From assembly GCF_007859635.1 (NCBI RefSeq), contig NZ_CP042306.1, positions 3,050,001-3,114,000 on the forward strand: a DNA stretch of 64,000 bases. Direction: 5' to 3'. The notes under the pieces were generated by a model that was given only the letters and a program-made list of their open reading frames with translations, searched no databases and was not told where the DNA came from. Below are positions 36,078-44,717 of the stretch, one piece after another. A program made the translations under genes and the position numbers. Positions within the stretch are counted from its first letter, which is position 1; each line of letters begins with the position of its first letter. The stretch is from Sphingomonas panacisoli. Lineage in GTDB: Bacteria; Pseudomonadota; Alphaproteobacteria; Sphingomonadales; Sphingomonadaceae.

Positions 36078-36445
36078 GGATAGCCTCAACAGGTGCGGAC
36101 AGGGACATCCGGCTAGCCGCCAGATCGTGTTGCGGTCCCTCTATCGCAAGTGGGCGATTTTGCCAGTGCGAACGATGTTAATCTGGGGCGGGAGTGCGGC
36201 GACGTTTAGGCCGCGACTCTCGGCCAGGAGGGGCTTGGTGTTAGCGAACGCTGTCTGCCGGCAACAACGCGGTACCCGAGCCCGCCGCGGCAAGGCCGCG
36301 TCGTCAGTCGTCGCTGCGCGACGCTGGCCGTGCGTGTTGCCCGGCGCGAAGCATCGGACGTGGATTAGCGGACGCCAATCCACTGCAACGCGCAAGAAAA
36401 AGGGGGCCGGTTTCCCGACCCCCCAATTCATTCGTCTGGAAAGAC
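36078..36445. other. Intergenic region between ugd and the OmpA gene
   Basis: About 370 bp without a gene. It contains the OmpA-gene terminator at 36397-36424 and GC-rich palindromic sequence at about 36270-36310. The ugd promoter should lie at 36080-36180. Confidence 0.5.
36397..36424 (-). terminator. Rho-independent terminator of the OmpA-family gene
   Basis: On the minus strand GGGGGTCGG-GAAA-CCGGCCCCC followed by TTTTT, starting about 20 bases after the stop codon. Confidence 0.9.
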
Positions 36446-37594
36446 TTACTGACCCGAACCCGGACCGTAAGTGATTTCCACGCGACGGTTCTGAACCTCG
36501 CGGACGCCATCGGCGGTCTCGACGCGCGGACGGCTTTCGCCGAACGCCTGCTCGGTGACCACCGAGTCCGGGATCGAGTGCGCAACCATGTACGCCTTCA
36601 CCGCGTCGGCGCGACGCTGCGAAAGGCCCACATTGTACTGCGCCGAACCCGAACGGTCGGCGTGACCGGCCAGCATGACCTGCGCGTTGCCGCAGTTGGC
36701 ATACTGAGCGATCGCGTTGTCGAGGATCGACGCCGCTTCCGGCGTGATGTCCGACTTGTCCCACTCGAAGAACACGATGAACGGGCCAGGCGAGCAGACC
36801 ACGGTCGGCGCGGGCGGCGGTGCGGGCGGCTCGGCCGGCGGCGGTGCCGGCGGCTCGACGACCGGAGCCGGCGGCGGCGCCGGCGGTTCGCCGAAGTTGA
36901 ACGTCACGCCACCGAGGATGCTGTGCGACCGGAAACGGCCTTCCAGCGTACGGCCGGTAACATCGACCAGCTTGACGTTCTGCGCGTTGAAGAAGCGATA
37001 CTTCAGCGTCGCATCGATGTTGCTGGTCAGCGGCGCACGGATACCGGCGATCGCCTGCCAGGCGAACACGGTGTCCGAATCGTCGAGGAAGCTGCCGCCG
37101 CTGCTGAGCGCATACTTCTCGGCCTTGACGCGCGCGACACCGACACCGCCGCCGACGAAGCCCTGCAGGCCGTCGTCGTCACCGAAGTCGAGCATGCCGT
37201 TGAGCATGAAGCTGAGCGCAGTCGTCTTGCCGCCCGGACCCGCGTATCGACCCGGTGCCGCGCCACCAGCGCTAGCCGCTCCATTCGGAGAGAAGGCGGG
37301 AGTCCGCAGCGTCGAACGCCAAACATCGAGGTTCGCGCCCTTATACGAAACTTCGGCTTCGATCCGGAACATGCCGAAATCGTACCCGACGTTGCCGCCG
37401 ACGTCGTAACCGTAGTCACTATCGGCCTGAGCGGCGTCCTTGGTCTTGGTAGCACCGCTGGTGATGTCGAAGTGAATGTCTTCGACAATCATCGCGCCGC
37501 CTTCGACGCCAACATACCACGCCTTGTCACGCGCTAGCGCGGGCGTCGCAAGTGCGGTTGAAGCGAGCGCCACGGCAATGGCTAGCTTGCGCAT
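36446..37594 (-). CDS. OmpA-family outer-membrane protein
   Basis: 382 residues. Signal peptide (AIAVALASTALATPALA), an eight-stranded beta-barrel domain (about 25-230, with WYVGVEGGAMIVEDIHFDI and FRSHSILGGVTFNF), a Pro-rich hinge of PPAP repeats (232-265) and a C-terminal peptidoglycan-binding OmpA domain (about 272-380; FFEWDKSDITPEA, LAGHADRSGSAQYNVGLSQR, NRRVEI). It anchors the outer membrane to the cell wall. Usual in sphingomonads and likely abundant. Confidence 0.94.
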   Translation of the reverse strand: MRKLAIAVALASTALATPALARDKAWYVGVEGGAMIVEDIHFDITSGATKTKDAAQADSDYGYDVGGNVGYDFGMFRIEAEVSYKGANLDVWRSTLRTPAFSPNGAASAGGAAPGRYAGPGGKTTALSFMLNGMLDFGDDDGLQGFVGGGVGVARVKAEKYALSSGGSFLDDSDTVFAWQAIAGIRAPLTSNIDATLKYRFFNAQNVKLVDVTGRTLEGRFRSHSILGGVTFNFGEPPAPPPAPVVEPPAPPPAEPPAPPPAPTVVCSPGPFIVFFEWDKSDITPEAASILDNAIAQYANCGNAQVMLAGHADRSGSAQYNVGLSQRRADAVKAYMVAHSIPDSVVTEQAFGESRPRVETADGVREVQNRRVEITYGPGSGQ

Positions 37595-37729
37595 CTGTAT
37601 CCCCTTTCACAATGTCACTACGGACAGCGCAAACTCACTAGCCAATGGATAGTTTCCGCGCAAGCGAAACAAACCGGGTAAGCTGTGGCGTGGACGCAAC
37701 ACTTTTTCGCGCTTTTCCGCCGCTTTGGA

Positions 37730-38233
37730 TCATGTCGCGATCAATCCATGCGCCCGCAATGCGGCGAGGATCGCGGTCAGCGCCGCGCGGGATTCCGCGT
37801 CGATCACCGCCCCGCCCGAGGGTGCCGCGATCGCCGATTGCCGAGGGCCGACGACGCGGTTGCCGCCGACGACGAGATGCGCGCAGGGGTCCTCGCCAAG
37901 CACCCAGCTGCCACCGGAGAACCGAGCCGTCAGCCCATCCGTGGTCACCCACGCCGCCATCCCCTCGACCGGCGCGACGAACCGCCAGCCACCACTGGTC
38001 CAGCCGGCCAGATGAAACGCTTTCCCTGCCCAGGCACCCGTCGGCGCGGCACCGACGATCCAGGATTGGCCCGAATCGGGCGCGGTCGGCGGGGTGTCGA
38101 GCCCGATCGCCTCGGCCGTGGGCTGGATCAACAGGTCCAGCGCGGTCAGCGCCTCGTTATGGCTCATCTCTTTTTGCGCTTGTCCGGGCTGGAGCAACGG
38201 GAAGGAGAAGCGGTCGGTCTGTGTATCGCTCAT
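37730..38233 (-). CDS. DUF2793 protein at the end of the GTA cluster
   Basis: 167 residues. DUF2793 covers about 8-110: RFSFPLLQPGQAQKEMSHNE, SWIVGAAPTGAWAGKAFHLA, GWRFVAPVEGMAAWV. This domain occurs at the tail-fibre end of GTA and phage clusters of alphaproteobacteria and is thought to be a tail or fibre component. It starts 16 bases after the g15-like stop and is the last gene of the cluster. Confidence 0.85.
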   Translation of the reverse strand: MSDTQTDRFSFPLLQPGQAQKEMSHNEALTALDLLIQPTAEAIGLDTPPTAPDSGQSWIVGAAPTGAWAGKAFHLAGWTSGGWRFVAPVEGMAAWVTTDGLTARFSGGSWVLGEDPCAHLVVGGNRVVGPRQSAIAAPSGGAVIDAESRAALTAILAALRAHGLIAT

Positions 38234-38249
38234 GGAAGACTGCTTTCGA

Positions 38250-40400
38250 TCAAAGGAGGATGATACGCGCCGGCGGCGATTCGCCGAACGTGCCGATCTG
38301 GCGGATCTCGACGATCGTGCCGCTGACGGCCTCGCCGGGATCGAGCGGGCACAGTCGGTCGCCGGTCGTTACGCCGCGGCCGGCCGCGACGAGCGGCGCG
38401 ATCGTCACGCGATAGGCTTCGGTTTCTTCGGCGAGCGGTACGTCGCCGCCGTCGATCCAGCGGAACCCGGCGCGGCTTCGGCGCACCCAGGTCACGGTCG
38501 GCACACCCGCGACAAGCATCACGCGTACTTGGGCGGGGCTCGGCGGGCGCACCGACGCGCCGCCTATCACGCAATCCGTTTCGACCGGACCGCCGCCGTC
38601 GCCGATCCCGCTCGCCAGCACACGCACGGTCGATCCGATCGCCGCGACCGGCAGGTCGATGCCGGCGACGGCATCCGGCGCAAGTAATACGAAGCGGTCG
38701 CCGATCACCTGGGTCCCCGCCGCCGCCTCAGTCCCGCGCCGACCGCGCCACAAATGCGACAGCCGCCAACGCGCCGCCCCAAGCTGTTCGGCGCGACCGA
38801 ACTGGAGCAATTCGTCGCCGACCAGCGCAAGATTGCCGCCCCGGTCGAGCGCGGCGTCGTCGGCGCCGCTCAGCATCATGTCGGGCCGCGCCAGATCGAC
38901 GACCGCATCGTTGACGAGATCGACCAGCGTCGCCGGCGCGGCCGCGAGGACGCTGACCAGCGAGCCGATGATAGCGGGCGCCGCGGTCTCGCCACCGTCG
39001 CGCCAGCTTGCCCCGTCGTCTAGGCTGTACAGCAACGCCGCGCGCCGCCAGCCCGCGCCGGTTCCGTTCGCCATCACCGACAGCCGCGGCGCGATAAGCG
39101 GCGAATCGCCGAGCGACGGCAGTTCGGCGACGTGCAGGATCGTCGTGCCGGCCACGCGATCCGGCGCGGGCAAAGCGCGGCCTGGCGACGCCCCGGAGAT
39201 CGGACTCGCCGGCGTCACGCGCACGCAGGTCAGCGTCGTCACCATGGCTTCGAGCGCCGCCTCGGTCACGCGCCATTGCCCGCTCTCGCCAGTGATCGCG
39301 ACGAGGGCGCCTGGCGCGATCCCCGCAGCGTCGGCGGGCAAGGCCACCGTGCGCGTCTCGCGCTCGGTCTCGGCGCGCCGCATCAGCGTCTCGGCCAGCG
39401 CCTTCGCCGCGGCGGCCCCCAACGCCGCGGGCAGATCGACCCGATCGTCGCGCGTCCCCGCCCCCGGCCGCCGCGCGTGCTGCACCCCGGTCTGATAGTC
39501 GCGCGCGGGATCGTAATAAGCGAGGCTGAGCGTCTTCGGCGCTCGCTCGATCGCCGCGATCGTCCGCCGCGTCGCTTTCTCGCTCGACGCCGCGAAGCCG
39601 CCATCGGTAACCGTCGCGACCGGGCTGGCGGCGTCGGTCATCGTCAACGCGCCCGCGTCAGCGGCGAACCGCGCACCGCTCGCGCTCGCCAGCATCTCCA
39701 CCACCGCGCGCGCCGATCCGCCATAGGCCGAAAAGCCGTCGAGCGTCGCAGTCGTCCCCCCATCGACGATGGCGCCGCCGGCCACCTCGGCCGCGATCCT
39801 GGCGACATTCACCGGCCCAGCATCGGCGATCAGTTCGAAAGTGAGCGACGGGATGCGATTGCCGAAATCGCCGAGCGGCATGTTCTCGAACACCGCATAG
39901 GCCGCGCCGCGATGCGCCGGGGTCACGCCTGCGCCCTCGATCGAGGCGATCAGCGGATCGGCCGTCTGATCCTCGCCGCCGAGATGCAGCCGGAATCCGG
40001 TCGCGACCTTGAAGTCCCCTGCACTTCCCCGCAGCAGATTGCCGTCCGCCCAGATCCGTCCGACGCCCTGCACCGCCCGCCCCGACAGCAGCACCGCGAA
40101 CGACGCCGAATAGCTGTAGGTGGTGGTCGTCGGCTGGCCCTTGTGATGGCTCGTCGCGCGGCTCTCGATCAGATCGGTCGACCAGATCACGCAGCCGGCG
40201 ACGCGCATCGTCCCGATCACGCGTGGGATCTGGCTGTCGTAGCTCGACGTCTGGAGCTTGAGGTCGGTCAGTCGCGGGCCTTCGCGCCCCTTGGGCTTGA
40301 AGATTTCGCCGTCGATGCGCTGGCCGACCAGCGCGCCGATCGCGCCGCCGATCGGCCCGCCGATCGCCGTGCCGACCGCGGTCAGGATCAAGGTCGCCAT
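38250..40400 (-). CDS. GTA tail-tip host-specificity protein (g15-like), short form
   Basis: 716 residues. The start GTAIGGPIGGAIGALVGQRI and FKPKGREGPRLTDLKLQTSS match the N-terminus of RcGTA g15 and related phage tail proteins. The rest (TRRTIAAIERAPKTLSLAYY, then DRVDLPAALGAAAAKALAE) matches the phage-tail_3 region. RcGTA g15 is about 1300 residues with a TIM-barrel between these parts; that barrel is missing here. The start abuts the g14 stop. It should form the tip that contacts the recipient cell. Confidence 0.85.
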   Translation of the reverse strand: MATLILTAVGTAIGGPIGGAIGALVGQRIDGEIFKPKGREGPRLTDLKLQTSSYDSQIPRVIGTMRVAGCVIWSTDLIESRATSHHKGQPTTTTYSYSASFAVLLSGRAVQGVGRIWADGNLLRGSAGDFKVATGFRLHLGGEDQTADPLIASIEGAGVTPAHRGAAYAVFENMPLGDFGNRIPSLTFELIADAGPVNVARIAAEVAGGAIVDGGTTATLDGFSAYGGSARAVVEMLASASGARFAADAGALTMTDAASPVATVTDGGFAASSEKATRRTIAAIERAPKTLSLAYYDPARDYQTGVQHARRPGAGTRDDRVDLPAALGAAAAKALAETLMRRAETERETRTVALPADAAGIAPGALVAITGESGQWRVTEAALEAMVTTLTCVRVTPASPISGASPGRALPAPDRVAGTTILHVAELPSLGDSPLIAPRLSVMANGTGAGWRRAALLYSLDDGASWRDGGETAAPAIIGSLVSVLAAAPATLVDLVNDAVVDLARPDMMLSGADDAALDRGGNLALVGDELLQFGRAEQLGAARWRLSHLWRGRRGTEAAAGTQVIGDRFVLLAPDAVAGIDLPVAAIGSTVRVLASGIGDGGGPVETDCVIGGASVRPPSPAQVRVMLVAGVPTVTWVRRSRAGFRWIDGGDVPLAEETEAYRVTIAPLVAAGRGVTTGDRLCPLDPGEAVSGTIVEIRQIGTFGESPPARIILL

Positions 40401-40775
40401 TCAATCCTCCCGAATCCAGCTGGCCAGGATCGGCCAAGGCAAGGGCGCGGCGCGCTCGACGACGCGGCGTGCGACGGCGTCGGCGTGGATCACGCCCTCG
40501 CCGGTCGAAATGCCGAGATGCAGCTGCCCCGGCCCCGGCGCGATCAGCACGATCGCGCCCGGCCCCGCACCGCGAACGAAGCCGAGCGCCGCCAATTCGC
40601 GGACGATCCGCTCGGTCGGCGACGACCGGATCGCATAGCCGGTCGGTGCCGGCGCATTCCACGCCCAGGCCACCAGCCCGACGCAATCCATCCCCCGCAG
40701 ATCGCGCCCGTGCAGCCGAAACGGCGTCCCCAACCCCTCGCGCGCTCGCGTGAGCGCGCGTGAAGAAGGCGTCAC
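40401..40775 (-). CDS. GTA NlpC/P60 cell-wall peptidase (g14)
   Basis: About 124 residues from GTG 40775, which overlaps the g13 stop as GTGA. The catalytic Cys is in RGMDCVGLVAWAW and the His in QLHLGISTGEGVIHADA. RcGTA g14 is the tail peptidase that helps the particle cross the peptidoglycan. Confidence 0.9.
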   Translation of the reverse strand: MTPSSRALTRAREGLGTPFRLHGRDLRGMDCVGLVAWAWNAPAPTGYAIRSSPTERIVRELAALGFVRGAGPGAIVLIAPGPGQLHLGISTGEGVIHADAVARRVVERAAPLPWPILASWIRED

Positions 40776-41566
40776 GCCCCCGGATACCGCGTCAGCAGAT
40801 CGATCCCCGGCAGATAGGGTTCGCCGCGAAAATTGGCCGCGTTGGCGAAGCGCGCGGCGCAAGTCGCCAGGCTCTTGTCACAGCCTTCGATGAGTTCCAC
40901 CAGCGCGCCGACCGCATCGAACCTGGGTGGCGCTCGCAGAGTCAGCGTCGCCCCACTCGATACCGCGATCGCGCTCTCCAGCCCCGAATTGCCCCCGCCG
41001 AACCACCGCAGCAGGCCGTTGCCATAGGCATTTGCCGACGGCTCCGCGGCATCGACCGTCAGCATCGTATCCGCCACCGCCGTCACCCGCGCGAACCGCC
41101 GCCGCCCCGCCATCGCCACGCGGCATCGCGCGTCGCCCAACTCGGCCCGGCATTCGGGCGAGGTCGCCTCGCACACCGGCCGATCGAGCAGCGCGCCGAT
41201 TCCGGCGAGTTCGGCGGTAAAGGACCCATCACGCAGTTCGACCTGCCCGATCCGCCCCTCGCCCAGCTCGGCGATCACCGCGCCCGTATCCCAATCGACC
41301 GCGCGCACCACGACGCGCGCGCCGTCCCAGCGGCCCGCGATCAGGTCGCGCTCGGCGATCGCCGCGCCACCCAGCGCGCCGCTCACGTCCATCGTGTCGG
41401 CGTCGAGATCGGCCGAGCGCCGGATCGCCGACGGCGTCATCCCCGGCGCGGCGCGATAGGCGAATCCGTCGATCGTCAGGTTGCGATCGTGGCTGGTGAG
41501 CCCGATCGCGATCCCGTCGCGCCGCTCGATCCGCCAGGTCAGCGCGATGGTGGAGAGGGTGTCCAT
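40772..41566 (-). CDS. GTA tail hub protein, DUF2163 (g13)
   Basis: 264 residues. DUF2163 core: LTWRIERRDGIAIGLTSHDR, AAPGMTPSAIRRSADLDADT and the C-terminal CDKSLATCAARFANAANFRG with Cys spacing CEA...C-AELGDARC typical of the family. It sits between the DUF2460 distal-tail protein and the peptidase, as in RcGTA. Its start is followed upstream by a REPIN (41580-41640). Confidence 0.92.
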   Translation of the reverse strand: MDTLSTIALTWRIERRDGIAIGLTSHDRNLTIDGFAYRAAPGMTPSAIRRSADLDADTMDVSGALGGAAIAERDLIAGRWDGARVVVRAVDWDTGAVIAELGEGRIGQVELRDGSFTAELAGIGALLDRPVCEATSPECRAELGDARCRVAMAGRRRFARVTAVADTMLTVDAAEPSANAYGNGLLRWFGGGNSGLESAIAVSSGATLTLRAPPRFDAVGALVELIEGCDKSLATCAARFANAANFRGEPYLPGIDLLTRYPGA

Positions 41567-41579
41567 TAGATATTACCCC

Positions 41580-41640
41580 GTCACCCCAGCGAAAGCTGGG
41601 GTCTTAGGCCGCATGAGACCCCAGCTTTCGCTGGGGTGAC
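41580..41640. repeat. REPIN-like element between g13 and g12
   Basis: Two perfect 25-base arms in inverted orientation (41580-41604 and 41616-41640) around an 11-base spacer. Each arm is a hairpin CCCCAGC-GAAA-GCTGGGG. It fills nearly the whole 80-bp gap. Confidence 0.88.
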
Positions 41641-41646
41641 GAAGCG

Positions 41647-43863
41647 TCACGCCTCGCGCACCTCGACCAGCGGCACGCTCGGGGCGGCGCCGGCGAGGAA
41701 GGTGGAAAGCGAAACGGTCAGCCGGTCCTCGGCGAACCGCACCGGCACGTCGTAGGTAAAGCTCGCGGTCACCGCCGCTCCGGCTGCGGGTGCGGTGTCG
41801 AGTTCGACCCACCCGCCGTCCGCGATACCGAAAGCGGCGGTCGCGACGCCGGCGACCTTGACCGATACGCTGCCCGCGACCGGCCGCGTGATGCGCCGAG
41901 TGCTGCCGCCATAATGCCGGACCAGCGCGAACCGCGTTACGACGCCGTCGCCGATGCCCAGCGCTTCATCGATCCCCGCCGAATCGAACGGATCGCGCAG
42001 GCGGAACCCGCGCGCCGGCCCCAGTCGCGCGCGAAAGAAGGCGAGCAACGTCGCGATATCCGCGGCCGATCGCACCCCCGGCCCCACATCGTAGCTCGTC
42101 CGCGCTTCCGCCCAGCTCGCGGTGCGCGCTTCGTGACCGCCGGCGCTGGTCGCGATCGCGGTCGAGAACCCAGGGCTCACCTCGGCCTCGCGACCCAAAG
42201 CGAGCGGGAACAGCACGTCGTCGAACGCCTGCACGTCATTCTCCTGTTGTTCGAAATAGACCAGCCCGTCGCGCATCACTTGGGGCAACGCCCAAACGAA
42301 GGTGCGCGCGGCCGCGCTCGCTTCGGCCGCCGTGACGATCCTCACCCAATCGCCGGGGGCGGTCGCAAAACCGCTCAGGTAATGCTGATCGGTCAGCGCA
42401 TAGCCGAGCCTGGCCCCGGCCGCCGCGCGCGCCTCCGCCGACAGCCGCGTCGCGCCCCCGGTGACCCACTCGTAATCCTCGAGCTGGAGCACGTCGAACG
42501 CCCCGGCCCAGCCGAGCGGCAAGTTCATCCGCCGCACATCTGGCGCGCGCGGATCGAGCGCGCCGGGCAGATACGCTAGCACATGGCTGACGTCGCACCC
42601 GCTCGCCGCGACCAGCGCCGCGGTCGAGGCGGCGAGGCTTGCGCCTGCCGCATCGAGCGTCGCTTTCTGCCCTGCACTCAAGCTGCCCCGCACGCTCGGC
42701 ACCGCGACCGGCGCGAACGCCGCCACCGCCGCATCGTCGTAGATGTACGGCCGCCCGCCGCCATCCACCCACCACCATGGTTCGCCGACCTGAAATCGTT
42801 TCACCAATCCGGCCTCTTCGGCCACGCCCATGAACGCCGCCGCAATGCCTTGGAGGTACGCCATCGCCCCGCCATGCGCCGGCGACAGCAGCGCCGAGGG
42901 CGGCGTGTAGCTGGTTTGCGCGGGCGAGCCGTCGGCGGCGCGCTGCTTCCATGCCGACGGACAATGCTGGTCGAGCAATTCGTAGCTCAGCGACCAGATA
43001 AGATCGTACCCCAGCGCCTTCGCCCGCAGTGCAAAATCGCGGTGCCACGCCGCGGCCGCAACATTGATCCCACCGCTCGCCAGCCCGCCGTCGAGCCGGA
43101 AATAATGGCTCATCCCGACATAATGATTGATCGCCCCGCGATAGCCGAGCTGCAGCGCGTTCCGCAGCACCCGCGCGGGCGTCAGATTGTAGCAATCGTC
43201 ATATCCCGTCGCGATGCTCAGCCCGTGCTCGGGCACCACCACGTCGCCGATCGCGAGCACCGATCCCGATCCTTCGCAGGCGATGCCGCTCATCTCCGCC
43301 CAGCCCTCGGCCGGCGCGGACAGATCGCCGCTCGCACCCGTATATCCCGGCGCGGTCAGCGATATGAACATCCGGTCGACGTCCCCCGCCCACACCGGAT
43401 CGGCCTCGCCGGGCAACAGGAACCCGCCGTCGAGCGCCGCGAAATCGATCGCGATTGCGGCATCCTCGGGGCCGCCGCTCGCATAGTTCCACAACCGTAC
43501 GTACCAGGTGCGCGGATCGCCCGCCGCATCCCGCCCCTCGATCGTCAAGGTCGGGCCGTTGACCACGTCGAGCGGCGTCACCCCCGACGACCGCCAGCGA
43601 AATCGCAACCGGCACGCGCGGAAGTCGCGCGCCGTCGCATAACGCAACAGCGAATGGTCGATCGCATCCTCGGCATGCCAGATCAGTCCGGCCAGATCGT
43701 CGGAACGATAGAAAACCGCGTCGACCCGCAGCGCATCGGGCGCGGTCGCGGTCACCGCCGCCATCATGGGTCGCGGGAAATCGACCGTCCAATAAACCGG
43801 ATCGAACCGCGTGACGACGCCGCCGGTCTGCACGGTCCGCTCGGTCGCGAGCCAATAGGGCAT
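41647..43863 (-). CDS. GTA distal tail protein (g12, DUF2460) with large N-terminal extension
   Basis: 738 residues. The C-terminal ~200 residues (EVSPGFSTAIATSAGGHEAR, RTSYDVGPGVRSAADIATLL, FRARLGPARGFRLRDPFDS) are DUF2460, the whole of RcGTA g12. The first ~530 residues are extra: a beta-rich start (FDPVYWTVDFPRPMMAAVTA) and a segment resembling a TIM-barrel hydrolase fold (YRGAINHYVGMSHYFRLDGG, FQVGEPWWWVDGGGRPYIYD). Similar long DUF2460 proteins occur in other sphingomonad GTA loci and are annotated as tail sheath-like. The catalytic competence of the barrel is unknown. Confidence 0.85.
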   Translation of the reverse strand: MPYWLATERTVQTGGVVTRFDPVYWTVDFPRPMMAAVTATAPDALRVDAVFYRSDDLAGLIWHAEDAIDHSLLRYATARDFRACRLRFRWRSSGVTPLDVVNGPTLTIEGRDAAGDPRTWYVRLWNYASGGPEDAAIAIDFAALDGGFLLPGEADPVWAGDVDRMFISLTAPGYTGASGDLSAPAEGWAEMSGIACEGSGSVLAIGDVVVPEHGLSIATGYDDCYNLTPARVLRNALQLGYRGAINHYVGMSHYFRLDGGLASGGINVAAAAWHRDFALRAKALGYDLIWSLSYELLDQHCPSAWKQRAADGSPAQTSYTPPSALLSPAHGGAMAYLQGIAAAFMGVAEEAGLVKRFQVGEPWWWVDGGGRPYIYDDAAVAAFAPVAVPSVRGSLSAGQKATLDAAGASLAASTAALVAASGCDVSHVLAYLPGALDPRAPDVRRMNLPLGWAGAFDVLQLEDYEWVTGGATRLSAEARAAAGARLGYALTDQHYLSGFATAPGDWVRIVTAAEASAAARTFVWALPQVMRDGLVYFEQQENDVQAFDDVLFPLALGREAEVSPGFSTAIATSAGGHEARTASWAEARTSYDVGPGVRSAADIATLLAFFRARLGPARGFRLRDPFDSAGIDEALGIGDGVVTRFALVRHYGGSTRRITRPVAGSVSVKVAGVATAAFGIADGGWVELDTAPAAGAAVTASFTYDVPVRFAEDRLTVSLSTFLAGAAPSVPLVEVREA

Positions 43864-43866
43864 GTC

Positions 43867-44421
43867 CTACGCTCCCTCCAACGCCGCCCGGATCGCGCGC
43901 GCGACCTGGCGGCTCGATCGCTGCAGCGCTTGCGGGGCCTCGCCGGCCGCGGCGTTGACGGTGATCGCCACGCGTACCTCGCGCGACGGCGCCACCGTCC
44001 CCGCCTCGACCCGCCCAGTGGCGGTCGGCACGAACAGTTCCGGCCCGCGCTCGCCGACCCAATAGGGCCGCCCCGGCGACACCGGCCCGCCGGTCGCGCG
44101 GCCAGGGGATCCCGCGAGCAACCCCGCCAGCAGCGCCCCCAACCCGCCGCCCGATCCGCCGCCGACCGCCTGCACCCCGCCACGCAGCGCAGCGGTCGCG
44201 ATCGCGCTCGTCACCGACAGGATCGTCGCCTTCAACTCCTCGAACCCGAACTTGCCGGTCCGGACCGCGCGCAGCAGCGATCCTTCGATCGCGCGCCCCG
44301 CCCGCTCGGCACCCGCCGCCAGCGGCCCGTCCAACTCGCCGCGCATCGCCGCGACGTCGCGCGCGAACCCGGCGGTGTCGGCGCGCACGCCGATCACCAG
44401 CCGTTCGATTTCCTCATCCAT
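43867..44421 (-). CDS. GTA tail tape measure protein (g11)
   Basis: 184 residues: IERLVIGVRADTAGFARDVA start, a helical middle (FGFEELKATILSVTSAIATA), a Gly-rich hinge and GPELFVPTATGRVE. This matches the short tape measure of RcGTA (about 220 residues) that sets tail length. It overlaps g10.1 by 8 bases and is followed 3 bases later by the DUF2460 gene. Confidence 0.85.
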   Translation of the reverse strand: MDEEIERLVIGVRADTAGFARDVAAMRGELDGPLAAGAERAGRAIEGSLLRAVRTGKFGFEELKATILSVTSAIATAALRGGVQAVGGGSGGGLGALLAGLLAGSPGRATGGPVSPGRPYWVGERGPELFVPTATGRVEAGTVAPSREVRVAITVNAAAGEAPQALQRSSRQVARAIRAALEGA

Positions 44422-44656
44422 CGGGAAACATCTCCATCAGGCCGGCAAGGTCGACCGGCGCGGGCCGCTCGCCGGCCGCCGCATCGACCAACGCCGCGAG
44501 TTCCGCCGGCGTCGCCGCCCAGAACGTGTCGGGGGTCCACCCGAACAACAGGCCCGTAAGCCCGGCGAGAGTGGCTGCCGCACGTGCAAACTCCTCCCCT
44601 GGAAGGGGAGGGGGACCATCCGCAGGATGGTGGAGGGGTAGCGCGCCACAGTTCAT
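44414..44656 (-). CDS. GTA tail assembly chaperone (g10.1-like) with repeat-encoded N-terminus
   Basis: About 80 residues if read from ATG 44656. The last 60 (FARAAATLAGLTGLLFGWTP, DTFWAATPAELAALVDAAAG) match the short RcGTA-type tail assembly chaperone (TIGR02216 group). The first ~20 (NCGALPLHHPADGPPPLPGE) are encoded by the palindromic element at 44592-44715. The native start appears lost or overwritten; where translation begins is uncertain. Confidence 0.7.
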   Translation of the reverse strand: MNCGALPLHHPADGPPPLPGEEFARAAATLAGLTGLLFGWTPDTFWAATPAELAALVDAAAGERPAPVDLAGLMEMFPDG

Positions 44657-44715
44657 AACGCTTGGGGAGACTACCCCTCCACCGCTTCGCGGTCCCCCTC
44701 CCCGTCCCGGGGAGG
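44592..44715. repeat. REPIN-like GC-rich element between g10.1 and g10
   Basis: Inverted arms with CTCCCC...GGGGAGGGGGACC, then TGGTGGAGGGGTAG (44592-44641), and CTACCCCTCCACC...GGTCCCCCTCCCC (44671-44715). Internal hairpins are CTCCCCTGGAAGGGGAG and CCATCCGCAGGATGG. Same family as 46743-46875 and 50844-50995. Confidence 0.8.
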
Positions 44716-44717
44716 AT

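Noticed and set aside
42583..44559. 658-codon plus-strand frame across g12 and g11
   Set aside because: Shadow of the GTA genes; Arg-rich without domain structure.
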